From Polymyxa betae (Eukaryota > Endomyxa > Phytomyxea > Plasmodiophorida > Plasmodiophoridae), in assembly GCA_003693705.1 (NCBI GenBank), contig RBZT01000499.1:124001-188000 (forward strand): DNA of 64,000 bases, written 5' to 3'. The notes under the pieces are model-generated. The model saw nothing but the letters and a program-made list of their open reading frames with translations, did not search any database and was not told the origin of the DNA. The translations under genes and the position numbers were made by a program. Positions 1 to 11,500 of the stretch are shown piece by piece (within the stretch, counting starts at the first letter, position 1; every line of letters starts with the position of its first letter).

Positions 1-2614
1 CAACTTGTATCGTTTTCACATTTTAAACTTCTATATAGCTTCTGCCATCTTCGATAAACAAGTGGTACCGATTCACCATGATACAGTAACATCGGAGTCA
101 ATACCGAGTAAGCATCTAGCGTCATTGAGCTAGAATTTTGCTGCTTTCGTAGAAACCTATTTATCACTGATCAGACGGACGAAAAGCGATGCGATTGACA
201 CCACATACAAAACAAGCGCTTCAAGTGCAGAATTAAGTGATTGCAGACGTTCTGATGGATTATCAATACCGTGCAGGGAGGTCGAAGGACCGACTGATCG
301 AAAATGAGCAGATGAGAACTGAAAAGCGCCCGTCTTGTAATTCAGTAGTAAATCGCGAAGACGTGTTTTGGAATGTTCGATTGAGTTCTAAATCTTTTCA
401 AAACGGATTTAGCCGATTACTGATAACAGCCGCGTACCTTGCTTTCATTTGAAGATAAATCTGCAACATCACATTCAGAAATGCCCTTCATCAGAGCATC
501 ATTTCCGCTAGCAAAGGCCATGGAGAATTCTTCAGCTGATTTTCTTACCCTGCATAAGAATATCATTAGGATCGTTTCTGATATCGCATCGCTGCATCGA
601 CCTATCCATTGGACTCGAATAAACTTGCACGCATGGATCAAAGGTTTCGCCATCTCTTGTGATCTCTTCATCAATATATCTCCGAATCTGCATCCCCAAG
701 CTCCTGGATTGCTGAACTCCAGCCTCCGTTATCTGTCCGCCCCATTTGCAAACGATTAATACAGCATCCTCTATATCTCCAATGAAAATCCATTCCGAAT
801 AACTTTTGACGGTAGGGCACAATACGTTTGTCGTCCTGTCGAATACGAATATTAGTCTCAAAGATATCGCTAGCAAGAAGAGCAGATAGACGTCTGAGTG
901 CAATCAGATGCTTCTCGTTGGTGATGTTATTCCGGCTGAGAACAGAACTAACAGCTGCAGAAAGAGCGGCCTTATCAGAGGGCGTCTGCAGGAAAACATC
1001 AGACAGAATTCCGCCCTATGTGTTATAACATGCCTTGAATTTTCCGATTGGGAGGAGATCAAGGATCTCCTGTTCAGTGGAAATAACTTTGATTTTCTGC
1101 TTCGGGCTGCGATCTGCATGCCTAAATACTCCCATGATACCAATCAGCCTTCGAGCAGAGCCTATATATGGAGCTCCTGTGTATGGGTCCTACAACCATA
1201 ACAATCTGCCAGCGGTTTTAACGCCAAATGAAAACTGACCACTTTCGCTTGAGGACACGACCTCGATATCTGACGAAGGATTCTCGCACATCTATCGTAA
1301 TACAGCGAGTTTCCTTTAACGAAAGACCACCCATTAACCTAAGCATAAAGCGCTTAGATCTGATAAAAAGCCAGATATCAACCAACATCGATAACGAACG
1401 AATGGTTTCCATTTCTGAGAATATCCAGGCCGCAAACCACTTGCTTGAAACATTTGGTGACCAATGCAGCGAACTGTGTCTCTTCAGGCGTGAGACGTTC
1501 CGTTTGACGACGTTCTCTACCGAAACGGTTACGTTCGACAATACCGTCGACCGTGGGCGACTTTCTTGATTCGCTGTGAGCATAGGATCTGGAGACAATT
1601 CTCTTTCAAAAATCGCATAACCAAAATGCAATCGGATGCAACATTACGTGCCAACTGCAAAAACTTTAATGTCTCTTCCGGTTTCAACGAACTTCTCGTA
1701 GATATACGATCCAGTTCTACGAACCGAATTATGCGGGCAGAATTCCGACGATCTGTAAATGTTCAGAAGATTGAGGCAAGCTGGAAGTTTAGAAACGGAC
1801 CTGTTTTTCACTTTTCTGAAAAGTCGTCGACATCCGCCTCCGTCTGCAACCCGTGTCATTGTTTAGTTTACAATGTTTGCCATACAAACCTGGATAATAA
1901 AGATAAATGTTGTGGTCGTCGCCCGAAACGGGTTTCTCAACGAACGGCTTGTACATTGGCTTTCCATCAATAACAATACGATCATCATACTCCTCCAGAA
2001 TCTGTTTGGATTCATTCTTCTCATCCCTGAATTGGGAAATCTGTCATCATCATGTTTTGAGGATTCGTATGCCAACCTGTTCATAACCAGGTACTCGGGA
2101 AGAGGAATATTGCTGTCTTTTAGCAGTTTATATACCTTTAACGATTATCAATTAATTGCAATGTATTGTGAGCTACCATTAGTGTCATTACGAGCCGTCT
2201 ATCCATTAAGATATATTGTAGATGAAGGTCATTGATTAGATACGGTTTCGGTTCTAATTCTGAATACGAAATGGCTTTATCCAAAGGGAATCTATGCGAA
2301 TAGAAAGCGATTAAGACTTGGACCCGTGGCCATTGCTCAATCGGCAAATCCAGAATCATTTTCTGGTCGAAGACTATGATCTCTACATCACCATACGTTC
2401 GTAGACGATCCAGAAGATCATGCATAGGTTGAGATAGGGCCTTCTTGGCCATAGCACAGACACCGATGACGACCATGATGATGGTGTCGGTATATAAGCA
2501 ATATGAAGTAGCTAAAGGGCAATTATGCGTCTCTACATCAGACCGGGATTCATAGCGACTCGATTTCATTGCCATCAAACAAGCGGCAATCGTTAGACCA
2601 AACAGTATAAGCAT
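1..2614 (-). CDS. VIP1: PPIP5K / VIP1 inositol pyrophosphate kinase (3' end outside window)
   Basis: Bifunctional diphosphoinositol polyphosphate kinase/phosphatase that makes and degrades inositol pyrophosphates. The N-terminal block reads [11 protein letters not shown] followed by [14 protein letters not shown]. The ATP-grasp kinase follows, with [31 protein letters not shown] and, across an intron, [20 protein letters not shown]. The histidine-phosphatase half starts with [11 protein letters not shown] near 1110, so its catalytic Arg-His is kept, and continues with [11 protein letters not shown] near 750. A further block, [17 protein letters not shown], lies at about 20-100, so the gene runs off the left edge. 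Many introns of about 50 nt interrupt it. The start is uncertain: the first ATG is at 2614, but family similarity begins at the ATG at 2476. Confidence 0.93.
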
Positions 2615-2833
2615 TATGCTTAATTCATTGCTTCAATAGCACATCTGTCTGCTGATTCTTATAAAAGTTAGTGCTATTACTCCTGAAGATGGAGCTCGAT
2701 GACAATCTCTAATGTGGCAGATGGTGAGAAGCAGATATTGCAAGGTGTATACAGATCTAACGAGAAACCAATATTCGTGTTTTGTTTCAAACAGCATTAC
2801 GGCGATTAATAATTGTTGATGCAGTTTTATTGT

Positions 2834-4198
2834 TTAATAAGGGTACCTTTGGTTGGGGAATGGATTCTGCCAAGTTTCTGATCCATATTCTAACCTGGGT
2901 TCTAATGGTGCCTGAAGGTATTGGTCGTAGCGATATCCAGCGCCCTGGTAAGGAGGACGAATACCACTGCCTTCATAATATGGCGGAATTTCACTATAAG
3001 GGCCGCTTGGCAGTTCACCCGGCTGTCCTGAAGGAATCCTGGCCCCTGGGTATGGCGGCCGAATTTCTGATCGAGGCCTTCCCGAGTTATGTCCAGGAGG
3101 GGGACGACGAGTTCGCGGCTGAGGAGGACCTGCAGCTCGACGTGGCGGTTTCGTCTTCTTCTTGGCATTTCGTTCTTCCTCATCGTCCGAGTAATAGACG
3201 ATATCGGGATTCTCCTCGTCATGTTGATGTGAGGCATCAGTTCCTTTAGTATCCAACGCCGACATCTTCAAGTACTGGCAGAGTTCCTCGATGGCGAATA
3301 CCAGCGTTCCTGGAGCGATTTGTTCTAGAGGAATGCCATGATCATCACGTAGACGAACTAGATAGAATGGGCAATCAACCGGACCAATGATGTCGTCGAT
3401 CCAGCCGAGCGGGTTTCGGTCGCCAAGAGCCAGAGCGCTGCCAAGATCAACTGTAGGACTGCCCTCGTTAGCCTTAATCACCATGACGCCTTCAACAAAA
3501 GAGGAAATCATCCCGACAGCGTATAGTTTAGCATTCGCTGATAACAGCATGGTTCGTCGATCGGGAATCTCGACAGAAGCCGGATCAATCTCATTCTTGG
3601 TTCTTGGGGCTTCATCATCGTCAACAGATAACAAAACACCACCCTTCTTCTTCGGGTCGGCAATTAACCTGTCCAGGTCTTCTCGTGTTATCATCCCATC
3701 CTCATCGCTGTCGTCGTCGCTATCGTCGTCGGATTCGTCCAGACACGGATCAGAATCGGTCTCGACTTCAGCATCAGAGCTCGAAGAATTGGCACTGTCT
3801 GATTCGTTTCGATCGTTGACAGGAGGTTGGGTTAAAGCTTCTGTACCGGCTGATGCCTCAACAGCTTCGACATCGCCTGCGATATTGCTAGCGATGGGTT
3901 GCCCTGTCTCTGCCATCTCGGCTGACGAAGTCAAATCGATAACCGGAGTCTCGATACAAGTTGGTTCTTGGCCGCCAGAACTGGGCGGCTCTGGAATCTC
4001 GATATCGCCCGTATTCAACATTTCCACAGGCAATTCTTTCGTCTCTAACAAGATAAGGTTAATTTCAAAGGACGTGGATTGCACAAGACCAGTACCCGAT
4101 GGAGCTGCCGGAGCTACCGACTCTAAATCGTCAACCGATATCCTGAGATTTAGATCTGCATCCGCCGTGGTACTCATTGGCTGAATTGGGATCTGCAT
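2834..4198 (-). CDS. NAF1: H/ACA snoRNP assembly factor NAF1
   Basis: NAF1 is a nuclear assembly chaperone that loads dyskerin onto nascent H/ACA RNAs and is later replaced by GAR1. This is a single-exon gene of 454 codons from the ATG at 4198 (a second ATG lies at 4177). The N-terminal half is acidic and low-complexity. The GAR1-like beta-barrel core includes ISSFVEGVMVIKA, LGWIDDIIGPVDCPFYLVRL and GTLVFAIEELCQYL. It is followed by the family signature KGTDASHQHDEENP and YYSDDEEE, then a basic stretch. The C-terminus is a Pro/Gly/Tyr/Arg-rich tail, a common low-complexity region in the family. The gene is divergent from TAF7. The long open frame on the opposite strand is a shadow. Confidence 0.9.
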   Translation of the reverse strand: MQIPIQPMSTTADADLNLRISVDDLESVAPAAPSGTGLVQSTSFEINLILLETKELPVEMLNTGDIEIPEPPSSGGQEPTCIETPVIDLTSSAEMAETGQPIASNIAGDVEAVEASAGTEALTQPPVNDRNESDSANSSSSDAEVETDSDPCLDESDDDSDDDSDEDGMITREDLDRLIADPKKKGGVLLSVDDDEAPRTKNEIDPASVEIPDRRTMLLSANAKLYAVGMISSFVEGVMVIKANEGSPTVDLGSALALGDRNPLGWIDDIIGPVDCPFYLVRLRDDHGIPLEQIAPGTLVFAIEELCQYLKMSALDTKGTDASHQHDEENPDIVYYSDDEEERNAKKKTKPPRRAAGPPQPRTRRPPPGHNSGRPRSEIRPPYPGARIPSGQPGELPSGPYSEIPPYYEGSGIRPPYQGAGYRYDQYLQAPLEPRLEYGSETWQNPFPNQRYPY

Positions 4199-4983
4199 AT
4201 GGAAAGCAGATCTGAAATGAGATTCTCACGGATCTTTATTCCATCATGGCGATCTCAAAAAACTGCGCTTGTCACGGTCAAATGACACATCGCAGTTTTT
4301 TTTCAGAATTTCAGAATAATCGTTGTGTTCGTTCCTCTTTTTGGTTCGATTCTGATGATTTGATTCACAAAGCAAATCCATCTGATACATCGATCATAAA
4401 CTCAGACTCTCAGAAAATATTAATTATGCTTTATAGACGATATGGTACGCCTGATGTTATTAGATCCTTCGCTTGCGTGATAGGACAAACTGATTATCAG
4501 CATACTCGAGTGTATTTACAAGTTATAGGCTATAGCAATATGTCTTAAGCAGTATCGCTAAATGGACCAATACGATACTGTATCAGGTTCGACGCCTATA
4601 AGCAAGTGGCATTTTAGCTTAATAAAAATGATCAACATCCGGCATTAACTTGAAGAATCGCAACGCAACGATGATATAAATTAATACAACAAATTGCATC
4701 TCCTTCAGCTATTTAAACCGAAAAATCACTGAAGTTGTCCAGAAGTTGGGATCAAATTTTGAATCCGAATCAGGTCGGTAATCGGTGTTTACCCAGGGAT
4801 CCAGAACCAGTGAGCAAAAGATCTCGACTATAGGACTGGCCCCGATTGATCCTGGCTATCAATTCCGAGATTCGTTGAAGGGCATTATTCAATCTCACTC
4901 CTCGATGCAGACCTCATAGAGCCAATATAACAATAGCCGTCGGTCGCATTTCTCTCTATTGACGTTATCATTAAGCGGCCTTC
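4199..4983. other. Divergent intergenic region, NAF1 / TAF7
   Basis: This 785-bp stretch separates the start of NAF1 from the start of TAF7 and should hold both promoters. A 100-codon open frame on the plus strand (4246-4548) has no recognisable motif, and its composition looks non-coding. I see no RNA gene or repeat. Confidence 0.6.
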
Positions 4984-6649
4984 ATGGAGACAACGGCTCC
5001 AGCTCGGGTGCCTCCATCGCCACGGCCCGATTTACATCCCAGTCTGGATGGCGGTGCTGCCACCAAATCAAAGATTGAGCAGCAAATCGTGCTAAGGCTG
5101 CCAGAGCGCCTAGCCGCAGAAGTTCGTAAACGAATCGCCGATCAATCGCTGACAAATGCCTCGATTTCAATCCATCCCATCGGTCTGATTCTTTTTATTA
5201 TGTTGCCTCTCTCAATTGTTTCAGATGACAGAAATGTCATTTTCCGAGTCGAAGGGATGGGCGATTACCCTGGTACATTGGGTTAGTAAACAATGGCTGG
5301 GCTTGTCAGCAATCTAATGCGATATGAAGTTGATCTTCCCTGTATAATCGAATCATTGAAGACATGGGATGGTGCTGCCTATTATAAAAGCGCTGACGTT
5401 TGTCAGGTCGGTCGATGCATTTTAGTTGATTTCGCTTGTATTAATATCATCTCATAGATGCTGATTGTAAGGGAGATTGGAGACTCGGAAGCCCCTCCGA
5501 TTGAATACCCTTCTGGTCTCGCACCACCAACTGCGCATATTCGGGAACGAAGGTTTCGCAAGCCTCAAGTAAGTCTGATTTTTTGATCAAACTTGATCCG
5601 GATGGATTAACGTAACATATCGCAGTTCTCGAAAGAAGAAATTCAGCAGGCGGAAAGTCATTTGTGGAATATTCTCCAAGGACAGCCACAGATACATTAC
5701 GAACTTATCGAAGAAGAAGTGGAAATCGACGAAGAAGCTGCAGAAGAAGAGGAAGGTTTGTGTGGTTTTATTCGAAACTGTTTCGTTGAAATCTTGGCTG
5801 CAGAGTTTGAGTCTGGCGACGAATGGGAAGAGGAGGAGGAAGAAGACGATTCCAAGTACAGAACGACTTCAATTACAGGAAATACTGGCTCGGTTCTGAG
5901 AGGTACTCCGTTGAGCGAACCTCGAGAGACACCAATGAGCGCCCTTCAATTCGCTCCTGGTCACGACATGATGTCACCAGGAAGATTCGCTGGTCCGTTC
6001 TTCAGTCTGAAGTTCTCTGTCCTTATTGGTTAACCGTTGTCTTCCAGTTCCAAGTACCGGTCCTCATATGAGGCAGTCAACGCCAACGATGTTTCCTTCT
6101 TCTGCGATGTCATCGATTGCCCCTGGTCCGACACCGGAAGCATCTCCATTCGGAAGGCCGATTTCTACACCAGGATTCGTACGGCAGCCCTCAACTCCTG
6201 CCTCGGAGATCCCGACACCACAGCCTTCACCTGCGCCACAAGCTCCATTTTCTTATCCAAAGCCTTTCGCCCAACCACCACCGCTCCCGCCTTCTACTTC
6301 TATTGCACATCCGACTCCTATGGAGATCGTTACCGAATCGCCCACTCCTGCTGTTCCTGAAGGAGTTCCGCCAGAAGCGGGGTCTGAGCCCCATTCAGCT
6401 GAAACGTCTGTTATGGCAACTGAAGAAACTGCTGACTTGGACAAAGAGAAGTCTGCTCTTAGGCAACGACTCGAATCGGAAATCGTCGAGCTGCAAGCTC
6501 GTATTGAGGACCTTTCTGCAAAATCGCAGACTACCAATAAGATCCTTAAGAAACGATTTACAAAGAATTTGGAGGAAGCTCAGCTCGCACTTGAGCAGAA
6601 GAAAGCCGAGCTTGCTGCTCTGTTTCTGGACGGTTTAGGTTCAAATTAA
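4984..6649 (+). CDS. TAF7: TFIID subunit TAF7
   Basis: TAF7 is a subunit of general transcription factor TFIID that binds TAF1 and restrains its acetyltransferase. The TAFII55 N-terminal domain is clear: KIEQQIVLRLPERLAAEVRK, then after splicing RVEGMGDYPGTLVDLPCIIE, SLKTWDGAAYYKSADVCQ, and RERRFRKPQFSKEEIQQAE. An acidic Glu-rich block, a Pro/Ser/Thr-rich linker and a C-terminal coiled coil (about 6430-6640) complete it, as in other TAF7 proteins. At least five short introns are needed. The first (5183-5224, 42 nt) is a multiple of three and stop-free, and is recognised only because homologues lack it. The second intron ends at ATATGAAG near 5330; this choice restores the conserved LVDLPC. 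The 3' end lies 59 bp from that of the convergent oxidase gene. Confidence 0.93.
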
Positions 6650-6708
6650 TTATTTGAGAATTGTATAAAGTAATATTCTGTGAATGTACAAATATATCGG
6701 ACATTTGC

Positions 6709-8185
6709 TTAGGATATTGGCGATAATTTAAACAATTGGGAAAGAAACTGATTGAGGAATCTTCCAGACGGATCGAGGCTCTGCCTGAGTTGTTCAAAAT
6801 CCCTCCAACGAGGTAAAAGATCACGGGGATTCCATGTGGCTAGACAGAAATGTTTCCCGAAATGAGGGATACCATGATGCGGAAGCAGCGCTCGCTGTAG
6901 ACTTTCCATTATTTCCATGGAGCCTTTCGCCCAGGTTCCATCATGAGCCAGATACACCAAGAATCCAATATAACAAACGGGCCCGATACTAGATGGAGAC
7001 AGCCACGCTTTGGATTGTGCAGTGCAGCGAAATATGAACGGATAATGGAGTGACGATGTCCCATGTTTGGCTAGCCATTCAATCAGCGCATTTAAAGCGC
7101 CAGGCAACTGATCGATGGGAATCGCAATTTCACAATTGATCTGTGGGACTGGAATCCCTTTACAAACGATTTCATGAAGAAAACCTTTCTGATCAACCGT
7201 ATTCCTGAAACGCTCAATAGTGGCAAACTGGTTCCCTATAAGGCCGGGATCCTTCGTGTGATCTGCCATCTTTTCACTTAGCATGTCGATGGTCGCATTC
7301 AAAGTCGAATCGGCATTAGACCGAACCTGGTCGCCATCGTCTTCGTCAACTTTCCAGACATGAACCAAATTCGTATCCGGGTACCTTTCAGAAACGTGTT
7401 AACGAGATGACGAGTTTAAAATATCGAACATACCACCAGGCTTTACAAAACTCGCTTTCACGATTCCAGCTAACCCAATTCGCAGCGAACGTCTCGTATG
7501 AAACATTCAGCTTTCTACAGATAAACGACCGCAATGGGACTGTTTTGATCGTAACTGAAACAATAACGCCAAGGACGCCCAGCGATGCAATATAAGCTCC
7601 AAATTCAGCATGAGTTTCGTCAATGTTGAGTTCAGTGCCATCAGCCCGAATAATACGAAGTGATTGGACCATATCACTTAACGTACTCTGATACATTCCC
7701 TGGCCATGTGTTGCTGTACTAATAGCTCCAGCTATAGTCTGAATACCAATAACACCAGGAGAGACCGGCATCATAAGGCCATGAGCGGATAACGTCTGGA
7801 TGACGCTGTCAACAGGTGTACCAGCCCCAAATCGAGCAGTCCCTGCTTGTGCATCGAGAAATTCTAGGCCGTTGAAATTCTCCATATCAATCAGGACAGC
7901 ATCGTCATTGTTGGCATCAATGGACGCAATCGCTTCGAAGGATAGCCCCGATCCAACAACCTTGATTTGTCGATGCGAGCCTTCTCTTAAAAGATCAATA
8001 ATTTCTTTGATACAGGAGGGACGAATTATTTGTGCCTTCCTGGCTATGCTGGTTAATCCACACCAATTCATACGCACGGGATTGGTAACTGGACTAACAC
8101 CATTGACACCAACAGGTGGATACAAGTCTTCCTCGAACTGAGGTGGCTCTACCAGAAGCTTACGATTGCAGACACTTGCCGACAT
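6709..8185 (-). CDS. FAD-linked sugar-1,4-lactone oxidase (gulonolactone / arabinonolactone oxidase type)
   Basis: Two exons join near 7388-7431 to give a VAO-type flavoenzyme that oxidises an aldonolactone, the last step of ascorbate or erythroascorbate synthesis. The FAD-binding domain carries KVVGSGLSFEAIAS, SPGVIGIQTIAGAISTATHG and ASLGVLGVIVSVT. The C-terminal ALO domain ends with IPHFGKHF and a DPSGRFLN motif, typical of the family. The position that is His in covalently flavinylated oxidases (GxGHS) is Leu here (GSGLS), as in plant galactonolactone dehydrogenase. FAD is therefore probably held non-covalently and electron-acceptor use may differ. The start is the ATG at 8185; no signal peptide or clear membrane span is seen. 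Exact substrate cannot be deduced. Confidence 0.88.
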
Positions 8186-8493
8186 TTGCAACCGGAAATC
8201 ACAATGAGTTCAACTTTGAAAGTGGCCAGTTTCTAGAAGCGACCATACAGTAAGTGCATCACAACTAAGTAGCTTTAGACGTGACTCATCAGAAACATTA
8301 ACAACTGCGTCATTGCGCAAACTGGATTAGTGTTCAGTCAGTCCAACTGCAGAGCAATAGCGTTATGGGTCCAGAATTTTACCTGATGATATCTATTGTA
8401 AATTAGTAACACAGTGACAAGGGCTGCTCTCCCATGGATGCAGAACTTCCTAGCGTAACGTAAATCCTGGCATTGTGGCTGTTGTGTTGAGCT
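8186..8493. other. Intergenic, upstream of the lactone oxidase
   Basis: A 308-bp gap between the oxidase start and the TRM5 stop, both on the minus strand. It should contain the oxidase promoter and the TRM5 3' UTR. No further coding or RNA signal is visible. Confidence 0.55.
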
Positions 8494-10058
8494 TTATTGG
8501 GAAGATTCTGTACATTGGCGTTTGGAGGGAGGTTCGTTCAGCGAACCGGCCGCTAATGGCACCCTGAATGTCAGACAGTACATGTCTTTCTTTGGCGCAA
8601 CTGCTCGCACCCTGATTTGTGATGAAATAAGCTACGACACGAGAAACAAGGCTTTAAAGCATACCAGTGGAATGATGGGTTGGAGATATGGCAGCCTAAA
8701 GCAGACTCTGCCTTCTATCAAACGACTTAGCAGTATGTCTAAAATTACTAACAAAATACCGAAAGTATATCGCTCTCTTTGTTCTCGGCAGCAGAGAAAC
8801 AATAAACATGAACGAGAGGGCGCCTTTCATTTTCTTCATATGCGCCCTGGAAAATATCTAAGACCTTAATCAGATACACAGATTGAACAAAATTATGATG
8901 AAGATAACCTAAAAACTCCAAGGCAATGGCTGGCAGATTCATGACGATGCAATCGAATTCTGGAACTTCACCAGACCTCTGCTTTTTCCTAGAGATGCGA
9001 AAGAATTCTCGAGCGTCTTCATTGCTCGGGATAATTTTACCATCTAGAAAGAGATCAGTCTTTGATTCACACCTATCCATCAGAGCATTACCGAGATCGT
9101 TTAATTTGATATTCTCGCGGAGATAATTGATGGAATTGGGGTTCAGATCGTTCGCGTAAACAGTACATGAATGACGCTTGGCAGCTGGAATGGCAAACGG
9201 ACCAACGCCGCAGAACAAATCACCGATAACTTGTCCAGGTGAAAACGATTTTGCAATGCGAAGGTGTTCAGTCTGAAGTCGCGAGTTCCAGTAAACCTTA
9301 AGCAATATCACAATAAGCGAGACGTTCAACACTATCCAGGCATATGGTGCTGAGCAAACCTCGCCGAAATTGAACCTGTACCGACATCCATGTTCAACGA
9401 TCTCAGTATTCAGATCTTCGATACCGCCGATAATTTCCATTTGAAACACGCGAAATTCATTCGAGATTGAGCCGACCTTGTTTACTACCGTTTTGATATT
9501 GGAAAATTTCTGTTCAAAAAAAAACACGATGAGTTGAAAGGTTGCTGTAAACAAGGTGCTTACGTCCAAGAGGATCTGAGCGATAATGTGTTTGTAAGGC
9601 AGCTGGCGATCACGCAGGTTAACATGAGCAATATGGCCAATCGTTTCATAAGCCGACACAATACAGGATTCAGGCAAGATCTCTTTCATAACTTGATCTA
9701 AAATGACGGTCAACACTCGAATCCGAACGATAAAGTTTATATAAAGTTTACCAGCAGAAAGCATGTCATAATTAAGTTTCAGCTCATATGTGGTTTCAGC
9801 AGCGTCATGGTCTTTAATGAAACACTGAATCGCTTCTGGCAGCTCGGAAGACGATTGCAATCCCTCTTTCAGAAGAATTAATCGATTGGCAGTGTCATTT
9901 GGATCTTTAGCAACGGTCAAAACTTTAGGGCGATCTATCAGGAAAGGCTTCAACGAGTCGTTGGTAAGAAACTGGCGACAGCTTCGGTTCGGAACTCGAA
10001 GTGCCAACAGTCGAATGGTTTTATCAAAAGCCGATTTTTCAAATGTAATCTGTGTCAT
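8494..10058 (-). CDS. TRM5: tRNA (guanine37-N1)-methyltransferase
   Basis: TRM5 transfers a methyl group from SAM to G37 next to the anticodon, preventing frameshifting. The SAM-binding core reads SFSPGQVIGDLFCGVGPFAI, then ANDLNPNSINYLRENIKLN and VMNLPAIALEFL. Upstream, IKTVVNKVG is a TRM5 signature. Three introns (9698-9751, 9510-9563, 9297-9359; 54, 54 and 63 nt) are multiples of three and free of stops, so they read through in frame, but homologues lack these residues. The downstream exon 8494-8580 encodes VRAVAPKKDMYCLTF, the conserved TRM5 C-terminus. The splice that reaches it from about 8760 is not fully resolved. The start is the ATG at 10058. Confidence 0.93.
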
Positions 10059-10243
10059 ATATGACAACGACGGCAATAATGCCCTGACAAGCCTCGACCG
10101 AAACAGACTTGGAGATGATTAATTGCAAAAGCAGGAAAACAAATGACCTCTGTTTTGACATTTTTGCGCAATTATTTTAAAAGCTTCGCAAAAACTTCGA
10201 AAAAGCCCCAAAAGATTTCGAGAAATCGGTAATAAAATATAAA

Positions 10244-10264
10244 ACCCGGATTCTGCATCCGGGT
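10244..10264. other. Perfect 7-bp stem-loop
   Basis: ACCCGGA, a 7-nt loop, then TCCGGGT form a GC-rich hairpin in otherwise AT-rich DNA. It lies about 80 nt past the stop of the gene ending at 10346 and upstream of TRM5. It could be an RNA 3'-end element or a protein-binding site; there is no direct evidence for either. Confidence 0.4.
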
Positions 10265-10345
10265 CGATGGTCGAACTTCCAATTCTGATTCAGCTATGAT
10301 ATTTTATCGTATTTTTCGGAAAGCAAAGAAAAAGTGGAGGCTTGT

Positions 10346-11446
10346 CTATAACACGTTGCGATTTGATTTTAAGACTCCTGGCAGGAGACTATTCGCATAC
10401 ATAACCGGAGAGATATCAGCGTCGCGCTCGAAAATTAAACGTTCCCAGAACTGGTGCAGATGCTTGATGCGTCGGTCCCATTCCGGATGATTGGCGATGT
10501 CGATGGCGCACTGAACACCAATGGTCAGGCCCATTTCTCGGAACATGAGCCGCCCTCGAGAGCCGCGCTCGAATCGCCCTGCTTTGAATAAACCCTCGAT
10601 GCAAGCTAAGCTGTCGCTTGCGACATTAGCGCTCCACTCTTCTTTTGGGAACCACGTGCTTAACCAAAGCGCTTCTCCAAGATCCAACTCGTCATCGCTG
10701 TTAAATGTGCAAAACTTTCGCCCAACAACATTTTCCAAATCGTGAATTGCTTGCTGCGAAAAAATCAATAATTTTACTGTCCATATCTCCTAATTTACCT
10801 GTAGAACCATTTTGTTTGTGCTGCGTTCCAGCAGAAGCTTGTATGTGACCAAAGTGTCTAACGGATCCAAATGGCCTTGGGAACGAACCATCGGGGCCGT
10901 TAGATCGACGTTCATCTTCCACCAAAGTCGCGGCCCTCCCGGTCCTGCAGATAGGAATCGCGGATGGATGGTCTCGGCAAGCTCAATAGCCCATCGATTG
11001 TATAGCTCGTCTTCCCGTGCAATTGACATTCGATTCAAAGCGAACATCCATTTCGTTAAATAGTGCAGATATTGCCCGTCGTCATTCTGATCTTCTTTGC
11101 CTATTCGAAGCCCGCCAAGTAATGGATGATCGCTGGTAGCCCTCCCCAGGCGAATATTCTGGTTCCGATATCGCCCAAGAGTATCATGAACGTCAGTAAT
11201 CAGTGCATCGGCACAATCTAAAAGCTGCCTGTCTTTCTTGTCACTTTGGTAGTATAAAGACAGGAAAGAGCATATGCCATAGGCGTCTGTCCATAGATAA
11301 CGTCTACTTCGACCAGAGAATGCTTTAGGAACCCACCCTGGGTCTCTAAAGGCTCCATAAACCTCCTTCAAAATTGATTCGACCTGTTGAGAGACCATAC
11401 TTGCTATCAAACAACGGAACAGTTCTTGGGCTGTGCGGTAATTCAT
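10346..11446 (-). CDS. Conserved hypothetical protein, six-hairpin / alpha-alpha toroid-like
   Basis: Two exons joined across a 45-nt intron (10754-10798) encode about 350 residues. Motifs include LWTDAYGICSFLSLYY, GRATSDHPLLGGLRIGK, DDGQYLHYLTKWMFALNR, and ELAETIHPRF with a following Trp-rich stretch. This pattern of paired helices with aromatic-rich loops recalls uncharacterised fungal and bacterial proteins with a six-hairpin glycosidase-like fold; I recall no proven activity. The distribution of Asp, Asn, Trp and His residues would fit a carbohydrate-active site, but that is inference. An in-frame stop lies directly before the ATG at 11446, fixing the start unless an upstream exon exists. 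It begins only 54 bp after the RPN8 stop on the same strand. Confidence 0.75.
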
Positions 11447-11500
11447 CCGTTAATCGTGAACATGAGCCCCAAGAAATTTGGTCGAATGTCATTAAAACAT

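Noticed and set aside
3387-4184. 265-codon open frame on the plus strand opposite NAF1
   Set aside because: It is antisense to clearly recognisable NAF1 coding sequence; its Ser/Thr-rich composition mirrors Asp/Glu-rich codons on the other strand.
4246-4548. 100-codon plus-strand frame in the NAF1/TAF7 spacer
   Set aside because: It begins with ATG but has no motif, no paralogue and an irregular composition; it lies where promoters are expected.
5281-5330. A 24-nt intron in TAF7 using GTAAAC and TTGTCAG
   Set aside because: A 48-nt intron ending at ATATGAAG restores the conserved family sequence LVDLPC, so the ultra-short intron is unnecessary.
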